64,000 nt of DNA from Rhodospirillales bacterium (lineage in GTDB: Bacteria > Pseudomonadota > Alphaproteobacteria > Rhodospirillales > Casp-alpha2), in assembly GCA_023145215.1 (NCBI GenBank), contig JAGLED010000007.1:1-64000 (forward strand), written 5' to 3'. The position numbers and the translations under genes were made by a program. A model generated the notes under the pieces. It worked only from the letters and a program-made list of their open reading frames with translations. It searched no databases and was not told the origin of the DNA. Within the stretch, counting starts at the first letter, position 1. The number at the start of each line of letters is the position of its first letter. Shown here piece after piece: positions 27,962 to 36,806 of this stretch.

Positions 27962-28869
27962 TGACCGCGCCCATCGCGCCGCAGCCGCTGTGGCGGCTGG
28001 AAGTCACCGTGCCGAAGCACGCCGTGGCGGCGTTCGAAGGTGTATTCGAGGGCGTCTCCGTCGCCGTCACATCGATGGGCGACGACGACATTCCGTGGCG
28101 GGTCGAAGGTTACACGGACTGTGAGCCCGACACGGCCGCGATCGAAGCCGGCCTCGCCCTCGCCGCCGACGCCACCGGGGTCGAAGTCCCGGCCCTCAGC
28201 ATCGAGTTCCTGACACCCAGGGACTGGCTTGCCGAGAACATGGCCACATTCGCACCGTTGCGGCTGGGACGTTTCTTCATCTACCCGAGCCATTACGACG
28301 GCCCGCGCCCGGCAGCCTGTATTCCGTTCCGGATCGATGCGGGGACGGCTTTCGGTTCCGGCACGCACCCGACCACGGGCACCTGCATGGCAGCGCTTGC
28401 GGACGTCGCGAAATCGCGAATTTCGGCAAATGCCCTGGATCTCGGCTGCGGGTCCGGCATTCTCTCGTTCGCGATCGCCAAGCTCTGGCCGGCGGAAGTT
28501 CTCGCCGTCGATATCGACCCGGAAGCCGTTCGGGTGACGCGTGCGAACACCCGCGACAATGGTCTGCGTCATCGCATCCAAACGATGGTGAGCAACGGTT
28601 ACACCAGCGATGCGGTGCGCGGCAGGGCGCCCTACGATCTGATCGTCGCCAATGTGCTGGCGCGCCCGCTCGTCGGCATGGTGCGGGATACGGCACGCAA
28701 TCTTACGCCCGGCGGCACCGTCGTGCTGTCCGGCCTTTTGAACCGGGACGCCCGCTGGGTGGCGTCGCGCCATCGCGCGGCAGGCCTTGTGTTCGAAAAA
28801 GAGTGGCGCCAGGACGGCTGGTCGACGCTGGTCATGCGCAAGCCGCCGAGGAGGCTGACGAGACCATGA
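27958..28869 (+). CDS. prmA: Ribosomal protein L11 methyltransferase
   Basis: A 303-residue SAM-dependent enzyme that methylates L11. The L11-binding N-terminal domain is residues 1-95; the methyltransferase domain has DLGCGSGILS as SAM motif I, preceded by the family segment GTAFGSGTHPTT. The catalytic-loop NVLARPL replaces the common NILA..L. It is translationally coupled to uvrD by ATGA and to the next membrane protein by ATGA. Confidence 0.93.
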   Translation: MMTAPIAPQPLWRLEVTVPKHAVAAFEGVFEGVSVAVTSMGDDDIPWRVEGYTDCEPDTAAIEAGLALAADATGVEVPALSIEFLTPRDWLAENMATFAPLRLGRFFIYPSHYDGPRPAACIPFRIDAGTAFGSGTHPTTGTCMAALADVAKSRISANALDLGCGSGILSFAIAKLWPAEVLAVDIDPEAVRVTRANTRDNGLRHRIQTMVSNGYTSDAVRGRAPYDLIVANVLARPLVGMVRDTARNLTPGGTVVLSGLLNRDARWVASRHRAAGLVFEKEWRQDGWSTLVMRKPPRRLTRP

Positions 28870-29264
28870 TCGATCAGGAACGCCGCCGCCGTCTCGTGCA
28901 TCTGCTGATGGGCATCAACGGCGCCGGCTTTGTACTGATCGGCACCCTGCTCGGTGGTGCGCCGGAACTCGGATACGTACCCTGGTACGGGATCGCCGGT
29001 GTGACGATGATGTTTCTGGGGATCGTCGTCCCATTTTACCGCGAGTTCATGTCGCTTAGGCACGGCTTCGAGGAAGTGGAGCGCGAGACCCTCAAGACCT
29101 TCAGACGAAGCCGCCAGCGCGAGATCGGTCACCAGACGGTCCTGGATGCCGGGTCGCGCCCGCAGCCGTTTGCACGGGTGCGCAGCCAGCCCCTGGTCAT
29201 CATCCTGATCACTGTGATCGCCTGGGGTCTTGCGACCGCCGAAGCCATCCGTTGGTTGACGTAA
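28866..29264 (+). CDS. Small membrane protein of unknown function
   Basis: A 132-residue protein with three predicted membrane helices at about 11-30, 40-58 and 108-128. A charged, partly coiled-coil cytoplasmic loop (EEVERETLKTFRRSRQRE) lies between the second and third. The ATG at 28866 overlaps the prmA stop (ATGA), so it is made with PrmA. I do not recognise a family and propose no function. It ends one base before the convergent photolyase gene. Confidence 0.7.
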   Translation: MIDQERRRRLVHLLMGINGAGFVLIGTLLGGAPELGYVPWYGIAGVTMMFLGIVVPFYREFMSLRHGFEEVERETLKTFRRSRQREIGHQTVLDAGSRPQPFARVRSQPLVIILITVIAWGLATAEAIRWLT

Positions 29265-29265
29265 A

Positions 29266-30711
29266 TCATGCGTCTACGTTGTCAGGAAGTGACTTGAAGG
29301 CGTCGAGGGCACGTTCCCTAGCTTTCTTGTGATCGACGACGGGCTTCGGATAGGTCTTTCCAAGCTCTATGCCGGCCTCTTTCAAGACGTCGTCCGGTGC
29401 TTCCCACGGGGCGAACAGGTATTTGTTCGGTAGTTTCGCGATCTCGGGGACATATGTGCGGACGTAATACCCGTCGGGATCGAACTTCGAGCCCTGCATG
29501 ATCGGATTGAATATCCGGAAATAGGGCGCTGCATCCGCACCGCAGCCCGCCACCCACTGCCAACTGAATGCGTTCACGGCCAGGTCTGCATCGACCAGCG
29601 TGTCCCAGAACCACGCTTCACCGGCCTGCCACGGCAGCAACAAATGCTTCACCAGAAAAGATGCGCTCACCATCCGGACGCGATTGTGCATATGCCCCGT
29701 CTGCCAAAGCTCCCGCATTCCCGCGTCGACCATGGGATACCCGGTCATCCCCTGCTGCCAACATTTCAACATCGCGTCGTCATCCGACCAGGGGAACGCC
29801 TTGAAGCGCGCGTACATCGGTTCTTCGGGCAGGTTCGGCAGGTGATAGGAAACGTGGTATGCGAACTCTCGCCACACGACTTCTTTTAGGAATTTTTCCG
29901 TTGCCGCCGACCAGCCGGCGGTCTTCACCGTTTCATGCCAGACCTGACGCGGGCCGATATCGCCGATGTGCAGGAACGGCGACAGATTTGACGTGACCGC
30001 GTCGGCGGGAAAGTCGCGGCGGTCCTTATAGGCATCCAGCCCGTCCTCCAGAAACTGGCGCAGGCGTGCCATCGCGCCTTCCTCACCCGGCGTCCAGCGG
30101 TCGCAAAGTCCCCCCGCCCAATCCGGTTGCGACGGCCGCAATCCCCAGTCGTCGAGGGCGTCGCTGGCAATATCGCCATCGGCCGCGATGATGCGATCAG
30201 GGGCCGGGACCGGCACTTCCGGGTCGCCCTTGTCACGGCACGCATGCCAGAACCGGGTATAGACCTTGTAGAAACCACCCTGCTTGGTTTCGATGGTCCA
30301 GGGTTCGAACAACAAGGACGCGTTGAAACTTTTCACCTCGCAGCCGGCTTCCCTCAGCGATTGCTTGATTTCCGTATCCCGCTGGATCGCGTACGGCTCG
30401 TAACAACGGTTCCAGTAAACGGCTCGGGCGCCGGTTTCCTCGACCACGCGCGACAATAATTCACCGGCCGAGCCTTGCCGCAAAACCAGGGGAGCACCTC
30501 GCTTTTCCAAGGCATCAGCCAACGCAGCCAGCGAATGATGCAGCCACCATCGCGCGGCGGCGCCCGGTTTCCAATCGCCCGGGGCCTCAGCATCAAGAAT
30601 ATAGACCGGCAAAACGGGGTGGCCGCTTGCCACGGCGGCGGCGAGGGCCGGGTTGTCGGCGACCCGAAGATCCTGTCTGAACCAGACGATAATCGGCTTG
30701 GTGTCGGTCAT
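29266..30711 (-). CDS. phrB: Deoxyribodipyrimidine photolyase (class I)
   Basis: A 481-residue light-driven flavoenzyme that reverses cyclobutane pyrimidine dimers. The N-terminal antenna domain starts IIVWFRQDLRVADNPAL. The FAD-binding C-terminal domain has EVVWREFAYH, the HNRVRMVSASFLVKHLL segment and the tryptophan-rich WQWVAGCGADAAPYFRIFNP stretch. Length and these motifs fit a class I CPD photolyase. It is convergent with the small membrane gene, one base apart. Confidence 0.94.
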   Translation of the reverse strand: MTDTKPIIVWFRQDLRVADNPALAAAVASGHPVLPVYILDAEAPGDWKPGAAARWWLHHSLAALADALEKRGAPLVLRQGSAGELLSRVVEETGARAVYWNRCYEPYAIQRDTEIKQSLREAGCEVKSFNASLLFEPWTIETKQGGFYKVYTRFWHACRDKGDPEVPVPAPDRIIAADGDIASDALDDWGLRPSQPDWAGGLCDRWTPGEEGAMARLRQFLEDGLDAYKDRRDFPADAVTSNLSPFLHIGDIGPRQVWHETVKTAGWSAATEKFLKEVVWREFAYHVSYHLPNLPEEPMYARFKAFPWSDDDAMLKCWQQGMTGYPMVDAGMRELWQTGHMHNRVRMVSASFLVKHLLLPWQAGEAWFWDTLVDADLAVNAFSWQWVAGCGADAAPYFRIFNPIMQGSKFDPDGYYVRTYVPEIAKLPNKYLFAPWEAPDDVLKEAGIELGKTYPKPVVDHKKARERALDAFKSLPDNVDA

Positions 30712-30789
30712 ATCTTCAGGGCGTGGCGCGCTTGCGTGGACATATAAACATTCTTACGGGGCGCGGCCTCGGCCGGATCAGATCGCGCC

Positions 30790-31062
30790 TCACTTATCGA
30801 CGCAGTCATACCCCCACATGGTCTTGTAGCCGACCGCGCCAAGCTTGACGTTGCCGCGCGCCACCGCCTTACGTCCATACTTCGCGCAATGGGCCTCGGC
30901 CATGTCCGTCGGCTCGGCAAAGCGGATAGTCTGGATCGTGATTGCGGTCGGCGACGCGGCGACGATGCTGTTTTTATCGTCGGTGCCGCACGCGCCCAAC
31001 GCCAGCGGCGCAAGAAGCGCCGCCGATAACATCACCGGGTACGTGATTGCCCTCCCAGACAT
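30790..31062 (-). CDS. Small putative lipoprotein
   Basis: A 90-residue protein with a lipoprotein signal (lipobox LALGAC, Cys at about 25) and a mature part of about 65 residues containing two more cysteines (AHCAKYGRKA and YDCVDK). Small lipoproteins with an xHCAKYGKxA segment are common in alphaproteobacteria and have no known role. It lies 78 bases upstream of phrB, same strand, and after the NIPSNAP gene. Confidence 0.72.
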   Translation of the reverse strand: MSGRAITYPVMLSAALLAPLALGACGTDDKNSIVAASPTAITIQTIRFAEPTDMAEAHCAKYGRKAVARGNVKLGAVGYKTMWGYDCVDK

Positions 31063-31106
31063 GAGAAGATTATTGCGGAATCAGACAGTTTTCCGCAAGG
31101 GAAGCG

Positions 31107-31436
31107 TTAGGCCGGCCATTTCGCATCGAAAAACGGCGCCGGCATCAGAATCTTGTTCTGCTGCTTTTCCAGGTAGCCCGCCTCGGCGCTGATCCTGAGG
31201 TAGTTCTGCCAGTCCGGATCCGCCTGCATCGCGGCGCGCTTCTTGGCGCGGTCGGCAGCGTCCTCGTAAACCCAGACATGGACGTAGCTGTTAGGATCGC
31301 CCGTTTCCGTCATCGCATACAGCAGCGGCTTGCCGAGGTTGCGGGTCTGCGGTTCCCAACCGTGTTCATGATAAAGCTCGAGGTGTTTCTTGATGGTGCC
31401 GGGACGGCAGGTATAGGTGCGATGGTCGTAGATCAT
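31107..31436 (-). CDS. NIPSNAP-family protein
   Basis: A 109-residue single-domain NIPSNAP protein (dimeric alpha-beta barrel fold). It starts MIYDHRTYTCRPGTIKKHL and has a conserved VHVWVYEDAADRAKKRAAM stretch. Bacterial members have no settled biochemical role; some sit in catabolic operons. It is divergent from the hydroxyacid dehydrogenase gene across 131 bases in which I see no clear regulatory site. Confidence 0.8.
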   Translation of the reverse strand: MIYDHRTYTCRPGTIKKHLELYHEHGWEPQTRNLGKPLLYAMTETGDPNSYVHVWVYEDAADRAKKRAAMQADPDWQNYLRISAEAGYLEKQQNKILMPAPFFDAKWPA

Positions 31437-31567
31437 GTTGGATGTCCTTTGTTGAAACGGAAACGAATGCCGGACGCGACGGTACGACGGGAATAAAAAG
31501 AGTCCAATGCTGGATTGCCCTTTGCCCCCTTCCTACATTTAATGCACCAAAGAGGGGATTAAAGACT

Positions 31568-32548
31568 ATGACTTCCAACGATACCGCATCCAGACATGTC
31601 GTCTTTCTTGATCGGGAAACACTTCCCGAACAGGTCACCGTTCGTCCGCCCGCCTTCGCGCACACGATGGACGCGTATCAACGCACCCGGCCGGACGAGG
31701 TCGTCGAGCGTGCCAAGGATGCGGAAATCGTCATCACCAACAAGGTACCGCTGCGCGCAGATACGATCGCGGCATTACCGAAGCTCAAGATGATCGCGGT
31801 CGCGGCCACCGGAACGGACATCATCGACCTTAAAGCCTGTAAAGAGCGCGGCATCGTCGTCTCCAACATCCGAGAATACGCCACCGCCACCGTGCCCGAG
31901 CACACCATGGGCCTGATTTTATCGCTCAGCCGTTCGATCCGCCCGTATCACAATTCGGTCGTCCAAGGACGCTGGAAGGAAGCGGACCAGTTCTGCTATT
32001 TCGACTATCCGATCTTCGATCTCAGGGGCAAGGTACTTGGTATCATCGGCGACGGTGTGCTGGGCAAGGCGGTCGCGAAGCTGGGCGAAGCGTTCGGGAT
32101 GGAGGTCCGTTTCTCGACGTACAAGGGCGTAGACGGCATGGGGCCGCTCTATACCCCGTTCGAACGTATCCTGTCGGAAAGCGATGTCATCACGCTCCAC
32201 TGCCCGCTCATGGACAGCACCCGCAATCTGCTGGGCGCGGCCGAATTCGACCAGATGAAGAAAAAGCCTCTGGTCATCAACTCGGCGCGCGGCGGGCTTG
32301 TCGACGAGCAGGCATTGGTCGCCGCCTTGAAGGCCGGCAAGATCGGCGGCGCCGCCTTCGACGTGGTGACGACGGAACCGATTCCGGACGGACATCCGTT
32401 CCTCGACATTATGGACGAGCCGAACTTCATCCTGACGCCGCACGTCGCATGGGCCAGCATCGAAGCCATTCAGGGCCTTGCCGATCAGATGGTCGACAAC
32501 ATCGATGCGTTCGTCGCGGGCAGTCCCAGGAATGTGGTCGGCGGCTAG
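31568..32548 (+). CDS. D-2-hydroxyacid dehydrogenase (glycerate dehydrogenase-like)
   Basis: A 326-residue NAD(P)-dependent dehydrogenase. The nucleotide motif is GIIGDGVLGKA near residue 150; catalytic residues appear as R in NSARGG, E in TTEPIP and H in TPHVAW. This layout fits hydroxypyruvate/glycerate dehydrogenases. I chose the ATG at 31568, which has AGAGGGG upstream and begins the conserved part; the longer reading from 31442 overlaps non-conserved sequence. Its TAG stop shares a CTAG with the convergent nitrilase gene. The exact substrate is not certain. Confidence 0.85.
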   Translation: MTSNDTASRHVVFLDRETLPEQVTVRPPAFAHTMDAYQRTRPDEVVERAKDAEIVITNKVPLRADTIAALPKLKMIAVAATGTDIIDLKACKERGIVVSNIREYATATVPEHTMGLILSLSRSIRPYHNSVVQGRWKEADQFCYFDYPIFDLRGKVLGIIGDGVLGKAVAKLGEAFGMEVRFSTYKGVDGMGPLYTPFERILSESDVITLHCPLMDSTRNLLGAAEFDQMKKKPLVINSARGGLVDEQALVAALKAGKIGGAAFDVVTTEPIPDGHPFLDIMDEPNFILTPHVAWASIEAIQGLADQMVDNIDAFVAGSPRNVVGG

Positions 32549-34098
32549 ACCGTAAACTTCTCCGTACCGTCGTCGTACTGGATCGTATAGAGATCCTTGC
32601 GGCGGTCGATCCAGTTGCGCACCGTGCCGAAATGCTTGTGATGCGGCAGCTTGTCCAGGTCGAGGTCGTGGATCAGCACCATTTCCGCGTTGGGCGTACA
32701 CTCCGCCGCGATCCCTTCGCGGTCGAAAGAAATATCAGACGGCGTGTAGATCCCTGACTGGGCGTAGTGGATCTCCGCCGTCGACACGTACGGCAGATTA
32801 CCGCACGCACCGGCAACCGCGACGTAGACGTGGTTCTCGATCGCGCGGGCATGGGCGCAGTAACTCACGCGCAAATGCCCCGAGCGCATGTCGGTGTTGT
32901 ATGGCACGAAGATGATGTTGGCACCCTTGTCGGCGGCGATCCGCGCTAACTCGGGGAATTCGATATCGTAGCAGATAAGGATCGCGATCTTGCCGCGGTC
33001 GGTATCGAAGACGTGCACCTTCTCGCCGCCGCTGACGCCCCACCATTTCACCTCGCTCGGCGTGATGTGGAGCTTGTATTGCTTCTCCAACGTACCGTCA
33101 CGGCGGAACAGGTAGGCGATGTTGTAAAGACGGTCGTCCTCAATCGCCAGATGCGATCCGCCGACGATGTTGACGTTGTAGCGGATCGCCAGTTCCGCGA
33201 ACATTTCCAGATACGGTTCCGTGAACTGGTCCAATGCCCGCGCCGCATCCTGCGGCTTGTCGGTGGTCATGATCGAGAAAAGCTGCGTCGTCAGAAGCTC
33301 CGGAAACACGCAGAAATCGGAATGGTATTCCGATGCGGTGCCGACGAAATGCTCGCACTGCTGCGCGAAGTCCTTGAAGCTCTCGACCTTGTGCATCTGG
33401 TACTGGACGACGCAAAGCCGTGCCGTGCCGGGATGGTTCTGGGCGCCTTCTTCCGGTCTGTAGTCCGGATTGCGCCAGATCATCAACACAGCGTTGCCGC
33501 AACTTTCCTCGTCCTCGGCAAGATAACCCTCGATCACACGGATGATCTCGAAGCCGTTGGACAGCTGTGCCACGAGAACCGGATCGTCGAGTTCGCGGGC
33601 GACGACTTTCTCGACATATTCCTCGGGCGTCAGTTCGTCGGCGTGCTGCTGGTAGCCCGGAATGCGGCCGCCGATGACAATCCCCTTCAGGTTCTTTTCG
33701 ACGACCAGTTCTTTTCTGGCTTCGTAAAGGCGTCTTGCCAGCTTGTAGCCCTGGTACTCGCGCGAAACCGCGATATCGATGCCGTACAGATACTCCCCAT
33801 CCTCGCGGTGGTTGCGGATGAAACCATCGTCGGTGACGGTATCGAAATCATGCGCACTCGACGCGACGTGTCCGGAAATCAGCAGCGATGAAGAGATCGC
33901 GACCAGCTTGCCCTCGACCTCGACGCCCATCTGACCTTCGGGGAACGAGCGAAGCTGGCTCAGGAACTGCGGCTTGCCCCACGGCTCAATGCTCTTGAAA
34001 ACATCCGTCTGCACCCTGAGAACGGCCGCATAGTCGGACACCCGCAGCGGCCGGACGACGACCTTGCGTTCGTATTTCTCAAGTTCGGAATCGTCCAT
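32545..34098 (-). CDS. GNAT-nitrilase fusion (carbon-nitrogen hydrolase)
   Basis: A 517-residue two-domain protein. Residues 13-200 are a GNAT acetyltransferase domain with the acetyl-CoA loop near REYQGYKLARRL (113-124). Residues 228-505 are a nitrilase-superfamily amidase domain with the full catalytic triad E267 (FPELL), K342 (KLHITPSE) and C376 (ICYDIEFPE). This fusion is a known nitrilase branch, but its substrate is not settled. Cytoplasmic. It is 74 bases downstream of pirin, same strand, and convergent with the dehydrogenase with overlapping stops. Confidence 0.87.
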   Translation of the reverse strand: MDDSELEKYERKVVVRPLRVSDYAAVLRVQTDVFKSIEPWGKPQFLSQLRSFPEGQMGVEVEGKLVAISSSLLISGHVASSAHDFDTVTDDGFIRNHREDGEYLYGIDIAVSREYQGYKLARRLYEARKELVVEKNLKGIVIGGRIPGYQQHADELTPEEYVEKVVARELDDPVLVAQLSNGFEIIRVIEGYLAEDEESCGNAVLMIWRNPDYRPEEGAQNHPGTARLCVVQYQMHKVESFKDFAQQCEHFVGTASEYHSDFCVFPELLTTQLFSIMTTDKPQDAARALDQFTEPYLEMFAELAIRYNVNIVGGSHLAIEDDRLYNIAYLFRRDGTLEKQYKLHITPSEVKWWGVSGGEKVHVFDTDRGKIAILICYDIEFPELARIAADKGANIIFVPYNTDMRSGHLRVSYCAHARAIENHVYVAVAGACGNLPYVSTAEIHYAQSGIYTPSDISFDREGIAAECTPNAEMVLIHDLDLDKLPHHKHFGTVRNWIDRRKDLYTIQYDDGTEKFTV

Positions 34099-34172
34099 TT
34101 TATTTCCGTTTCCCCAAGGGTAATCGATGTGGCGACCTTAACGAACGCACCCGGCCTTTCCAAGTGAGCGCG

Positions 34173-35042
34173 TCATTCGGGGAGCGGAATAAACTCGTCG
34201 TCGCCCGGCACCTTGGGGAACTTGCCGGCCTTCCAGTCCGCTTTCGCCTGCTCGAGCAGGTCCTTGTCGGAAGCGACGAAGTTCCACCAGATCGTCCTGG
34301 GCCCGTCCATCTTGGCACCTCCGCACAGCATGACACGGCTTTCCGCCGTCGAAACGACTTCCGGCTTCGAGCCAGGCGTCAGCACCGCCATGGTGTGTTC
34401 CTTGACCGTTGCGCCGTCGATCTCGAGGCCGCCGGAAACCACATAAAGGGCGCGTTCCTCGTGCTCGTCCGGGATCGCGATGCGGCAGCCTTCGCCCGCC
34501 TGGATGTCCATGTAGATCGTCGGCCAGAGCACATCCACGTCGGCGCGCTTGCCGAACGCTTCGCCGGCCAGGAGTTTCATGCAGACACCCCCCTCGTCGA
34601 ATTCGGGCAACGATTCCCTCGGGTGATGCTTGAAGTCAGGGTCGGTTTTCTCATGGGACTTCGGTAACGCGACCCAGGCCTGGATACCGTGAACCGTCGA
34701 CGCTTTTGCACGCTCTTCGTCCCCCGTGCGCTCGGAGTGGACGATGCCGTGGCCCGCCGTCATCCAGTTGACCGCGCCCGGGCGGATCGCCTGTTCGCAG
34801 CCCAGTGAATCCCGGTGAATGATCTCGCCCTCGAACAGGTACGTGACCGTCGCCAACCCGATATGCGGGTGTGGCCTGACATCGATCCCCTTGCCGGGCG
34901 GAAAATCGGCCGGGCCCATATGGTCAAAAAAGATGAACGGCCCAACCATCCGCTGCTTTGCGTAAGGAAGAACGCGGCGAACCTCGAAATCGCCAAGGTC
35001 TGTCGGGCGCGGTTCGATCATCAAGGAGATGGAATCCGGCAT
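34173..35042 (-). CDS. Pirin-family bicupin
   Basis: A 289-residue protein with two cupin domains. The N-terminal metal site is visible as HPHIGLATVTYLFEGEIIHRD, followed by the GHGIVHSE motif around residue 98. Pirins bind Fe or another metal; some act as quercetin dioxygenases and others as redox sensors. The ATG at 35042 begins MPDSISLMIEPRPTDLG. It is in the same direction as the GNAT-nitrilase gene. Confidence 0.88.
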   Translation of the reverse strand: MPDSISLMIEPRPTDLGDFEVRRVLPYAKQRMVGPFIFFDHMGPADFPPGKGIDVRPHPHIGLATVTYLFEGEIIHRDSLGCEQAIRPGAVNWMTAGHGIVHSERTGDEERAKASTVHGIQAWVALPKSHEKTDPDFKHHPRESLPEFDEGGVCMKLLAGEAFGKRADVDVLWPTIYMDIQAGEGCRIAIPDEHEERALYVVSGGLEIDGATVKEHTMAVLTPGSKPEVVSTAESRVMLCGGAKMDGPRTIWWNFVASDKDLLEQAKADWKAGKFPKVPGDDEFIPLPE

Positions 35043-35098
35043 GGTTGCCTCCGGTCAGTGGGAATATTTATTCAATACGGATCACTCACCTCTACAGA

Positions 35099-36742
35099 TT
35101 AGTCCGCCGCCCGAGATTTCAATGCCGGCACGATATCGAAGGCGATCGAAATGCGCCGCGTACGGCCCTTCAACGGGACAGTCCGGTGGTAAAAATGGCT
35201 CGGGAACAACAGCATCAATCCCGGCTCCGGACGGAAATAGGCCACGTGTGGATCATGTGCGGCATGAATGTCTTCAGGCGGGCGGCCGAATTCGATCCAG
35301 CCGCTACGGGCCGGATCGTCATCGCAAACACTGTCCGGCACCTCAACATAATAAACGCCCGACAGCCACGCCGAAGGGTGGATATGCGGCACCTGATGCC
35401 CGTCTTCATCCATCACCACACCCCAAACCGAAATCGCGGCATCCGCCGGGCATGCGTCCAGATAGGGATGTGCGGGCTCTCCCGCGAATTTACGTTTATA
35501 GGCGCGGAATCCGGCTTCGACCTGATCGCGGAACGCCGCCATCGGTCCCAACGGCGGGGTAAGGAGCTCACCCGAATGACGCCCCTTGCGGGTGGCATGT
35601 GCGGTGGGCGATGGCGTCAGTGTCGGATGATCCAGCAGATGCGCCGCCAGCGCTTCATTAAAACCGTCGGTATCTTTGAAACCCTCCGGTGGCTCGAGTC
35701 GCCTTTGCATAATGAAGCGCTGCGGATCGTCCAAATTCACGGCCTCGGCCTCACGTCCCGCGTCACGCAGCGCGAACGCCTTGAACGCGAGCGCAGCAGG
35801 ATGGGACGGGTTTCGGGCGAGAAAATCGTCGACGACCCGCAACGCCGCCTCGGGGTCATCGGCGGCCAGTTTCATATCCGCCAGGTTAATCGCCGCCTTG
35901 GCGAAGCCCGGATCGATATCCAGCGCACGACGATAGGCGCGCGCCGCTTCTGCCGTATCGCCAAGGGTGGTATAGACCTCCCCCAGATTGAGTGCCGCCG
36001 CCGCATGACCGGGCTCGAGAGCCAATGTCCTGCGATACCGCTTGAGCGCCGCGTTATGATCTCCCAAGGATTGCTGGGCAACGCCGATATTGAAATGCGC
36101 AGCGGCGAGTCCCGGATCGATCTCGGCCGCCCGCTCCCCAGCATCCCTCGCGGCGGCGTCGTCGCCCATGGCGCTCAACACCGCCGCCAGGTTCGTATGC
36201 GCAATCGGATCATTCATATGCAGGGCGATCCATGCCTCCAACTCTTCTTTCGCGGCGGAAAGATTGCCCGCGGCGCGCAGTGCCTCGGCACAACCGATGG
36301 CCGCCGCCGGATGTTCGGGATCGCGCGTCATCGCTTGCCGAAACCACCCTGTTGCTTCCGGATGACGGCCATGCTTCGCAAGCAACACGCCGGCGTTATA
36401 GGCAGGCTCGGCATACCCGGATGCAAGGTCATGGGCCGCCTCGTACGATTCAAGTGCCGCGTCCACATCGCCGGTGGCGGCCACGACATTGGCCAGGTTC
36501 ATACGGATTTCCGCGTCTTTCGGTGCGCGCGCCTTTGCTTCTTCGAGCAAGGCACGCGCCTCCTCCCGGTCGCCGCATTGAAACGTTGCAACCCCGGCAA
36601 GGTTGAGCACCGCCGCATCGCGTTTGCGCGCGGCCAACACATGCCGTGCGAGCGCCAGTGCATCCCGGGGACGCCCTTCATTCAGGGCATCGCGTACGCG
36701 CGCAAGCTTGATATCCGTTTTTCGGGGCCGCTGTTTTGCCAT
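35099..36742 (-). CDS. TPR protein with C-terminal 2OG-Fe(II) oxygenase domain
   Basis: A 547-residue soluble protein. About nine tetratricopeptide repeats fill residues 15-330. The C-terminal part is a 2-oxoglutarate/Fe(II) dioxygenase-type domain (PF13759-like) with a HIHPSAWLSGVYYVE strand, a later FPSHFYH and an RRISIAFD end, giving the His/His/Arg set expected for iron and 2OG. A peptidyl or small-molecule hydroxylase is likely. I chose the ATG at 36742; a GTG at 36763 is the other option. It is divergent from a TPR-methyltransferase with only 64 bases between. Confidence 0.82.
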   Translation of the reverse strand: MAKQRPRKTDIKLARVRDALNEGRPRDALALARHVLAARKRDAAVLNLAGVATFQCGDREEARALLEEAKARAPKDAEIRMNLANVVAATGDVDAALESYEAAHDLASGYAEPAYNAGVLLAKHGRHPEATGWFRQAMTRDPEHPAAAIGCAEALRAAGNLSAAKEELEAWIALHMNDPIAHTNLAAVLSAMGDDAAARDAGERAAEIDPGLAAAHFNIGVAQQSLGDHNAALKRYRRTLALEPGHAAAALNLGEVYTTLGDTAEAARAYRRALDIDPGFAKAAINLADMKLAADDPEAALRVVDDFLARNPSHPAALAFKAFALRDAGREAEAVNLDDPQRFIMQRRLEPPEGFKDTDGFNEALAAHLLDHPTLTPSPTAHATRKGRHSGELLTPPLGPMAAFRDQVEAGFRAYKRKFAGEPAHPYLDACPADAAISVWGVVMDEDGHQVPHIHPSAWLSGVYYVEVPDSVCDDDPARSGWIEFGRPPEDIHAAHDPHVAYFRPEPGLMLLFPSHFYHRTVPLKGRTRRISIAFDIVPALKSRAAD

Positions 36743-36806
36743 TTCCCAACAATCGGACGTCACACGGTCTCTCGCAAGTCCGCCGATCCGGGGATATAGT
36801 TCCCTT

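Noticed and set aside
34958-36799. Rightward open frame of 613 codons opposite the TPR-oxygenase gene
   Set aside because: It is a mirror of a clear TPR-2OG oxygenase gene, is Arg/His-rich with no recognisable domain, and has no ribosome-binding site.
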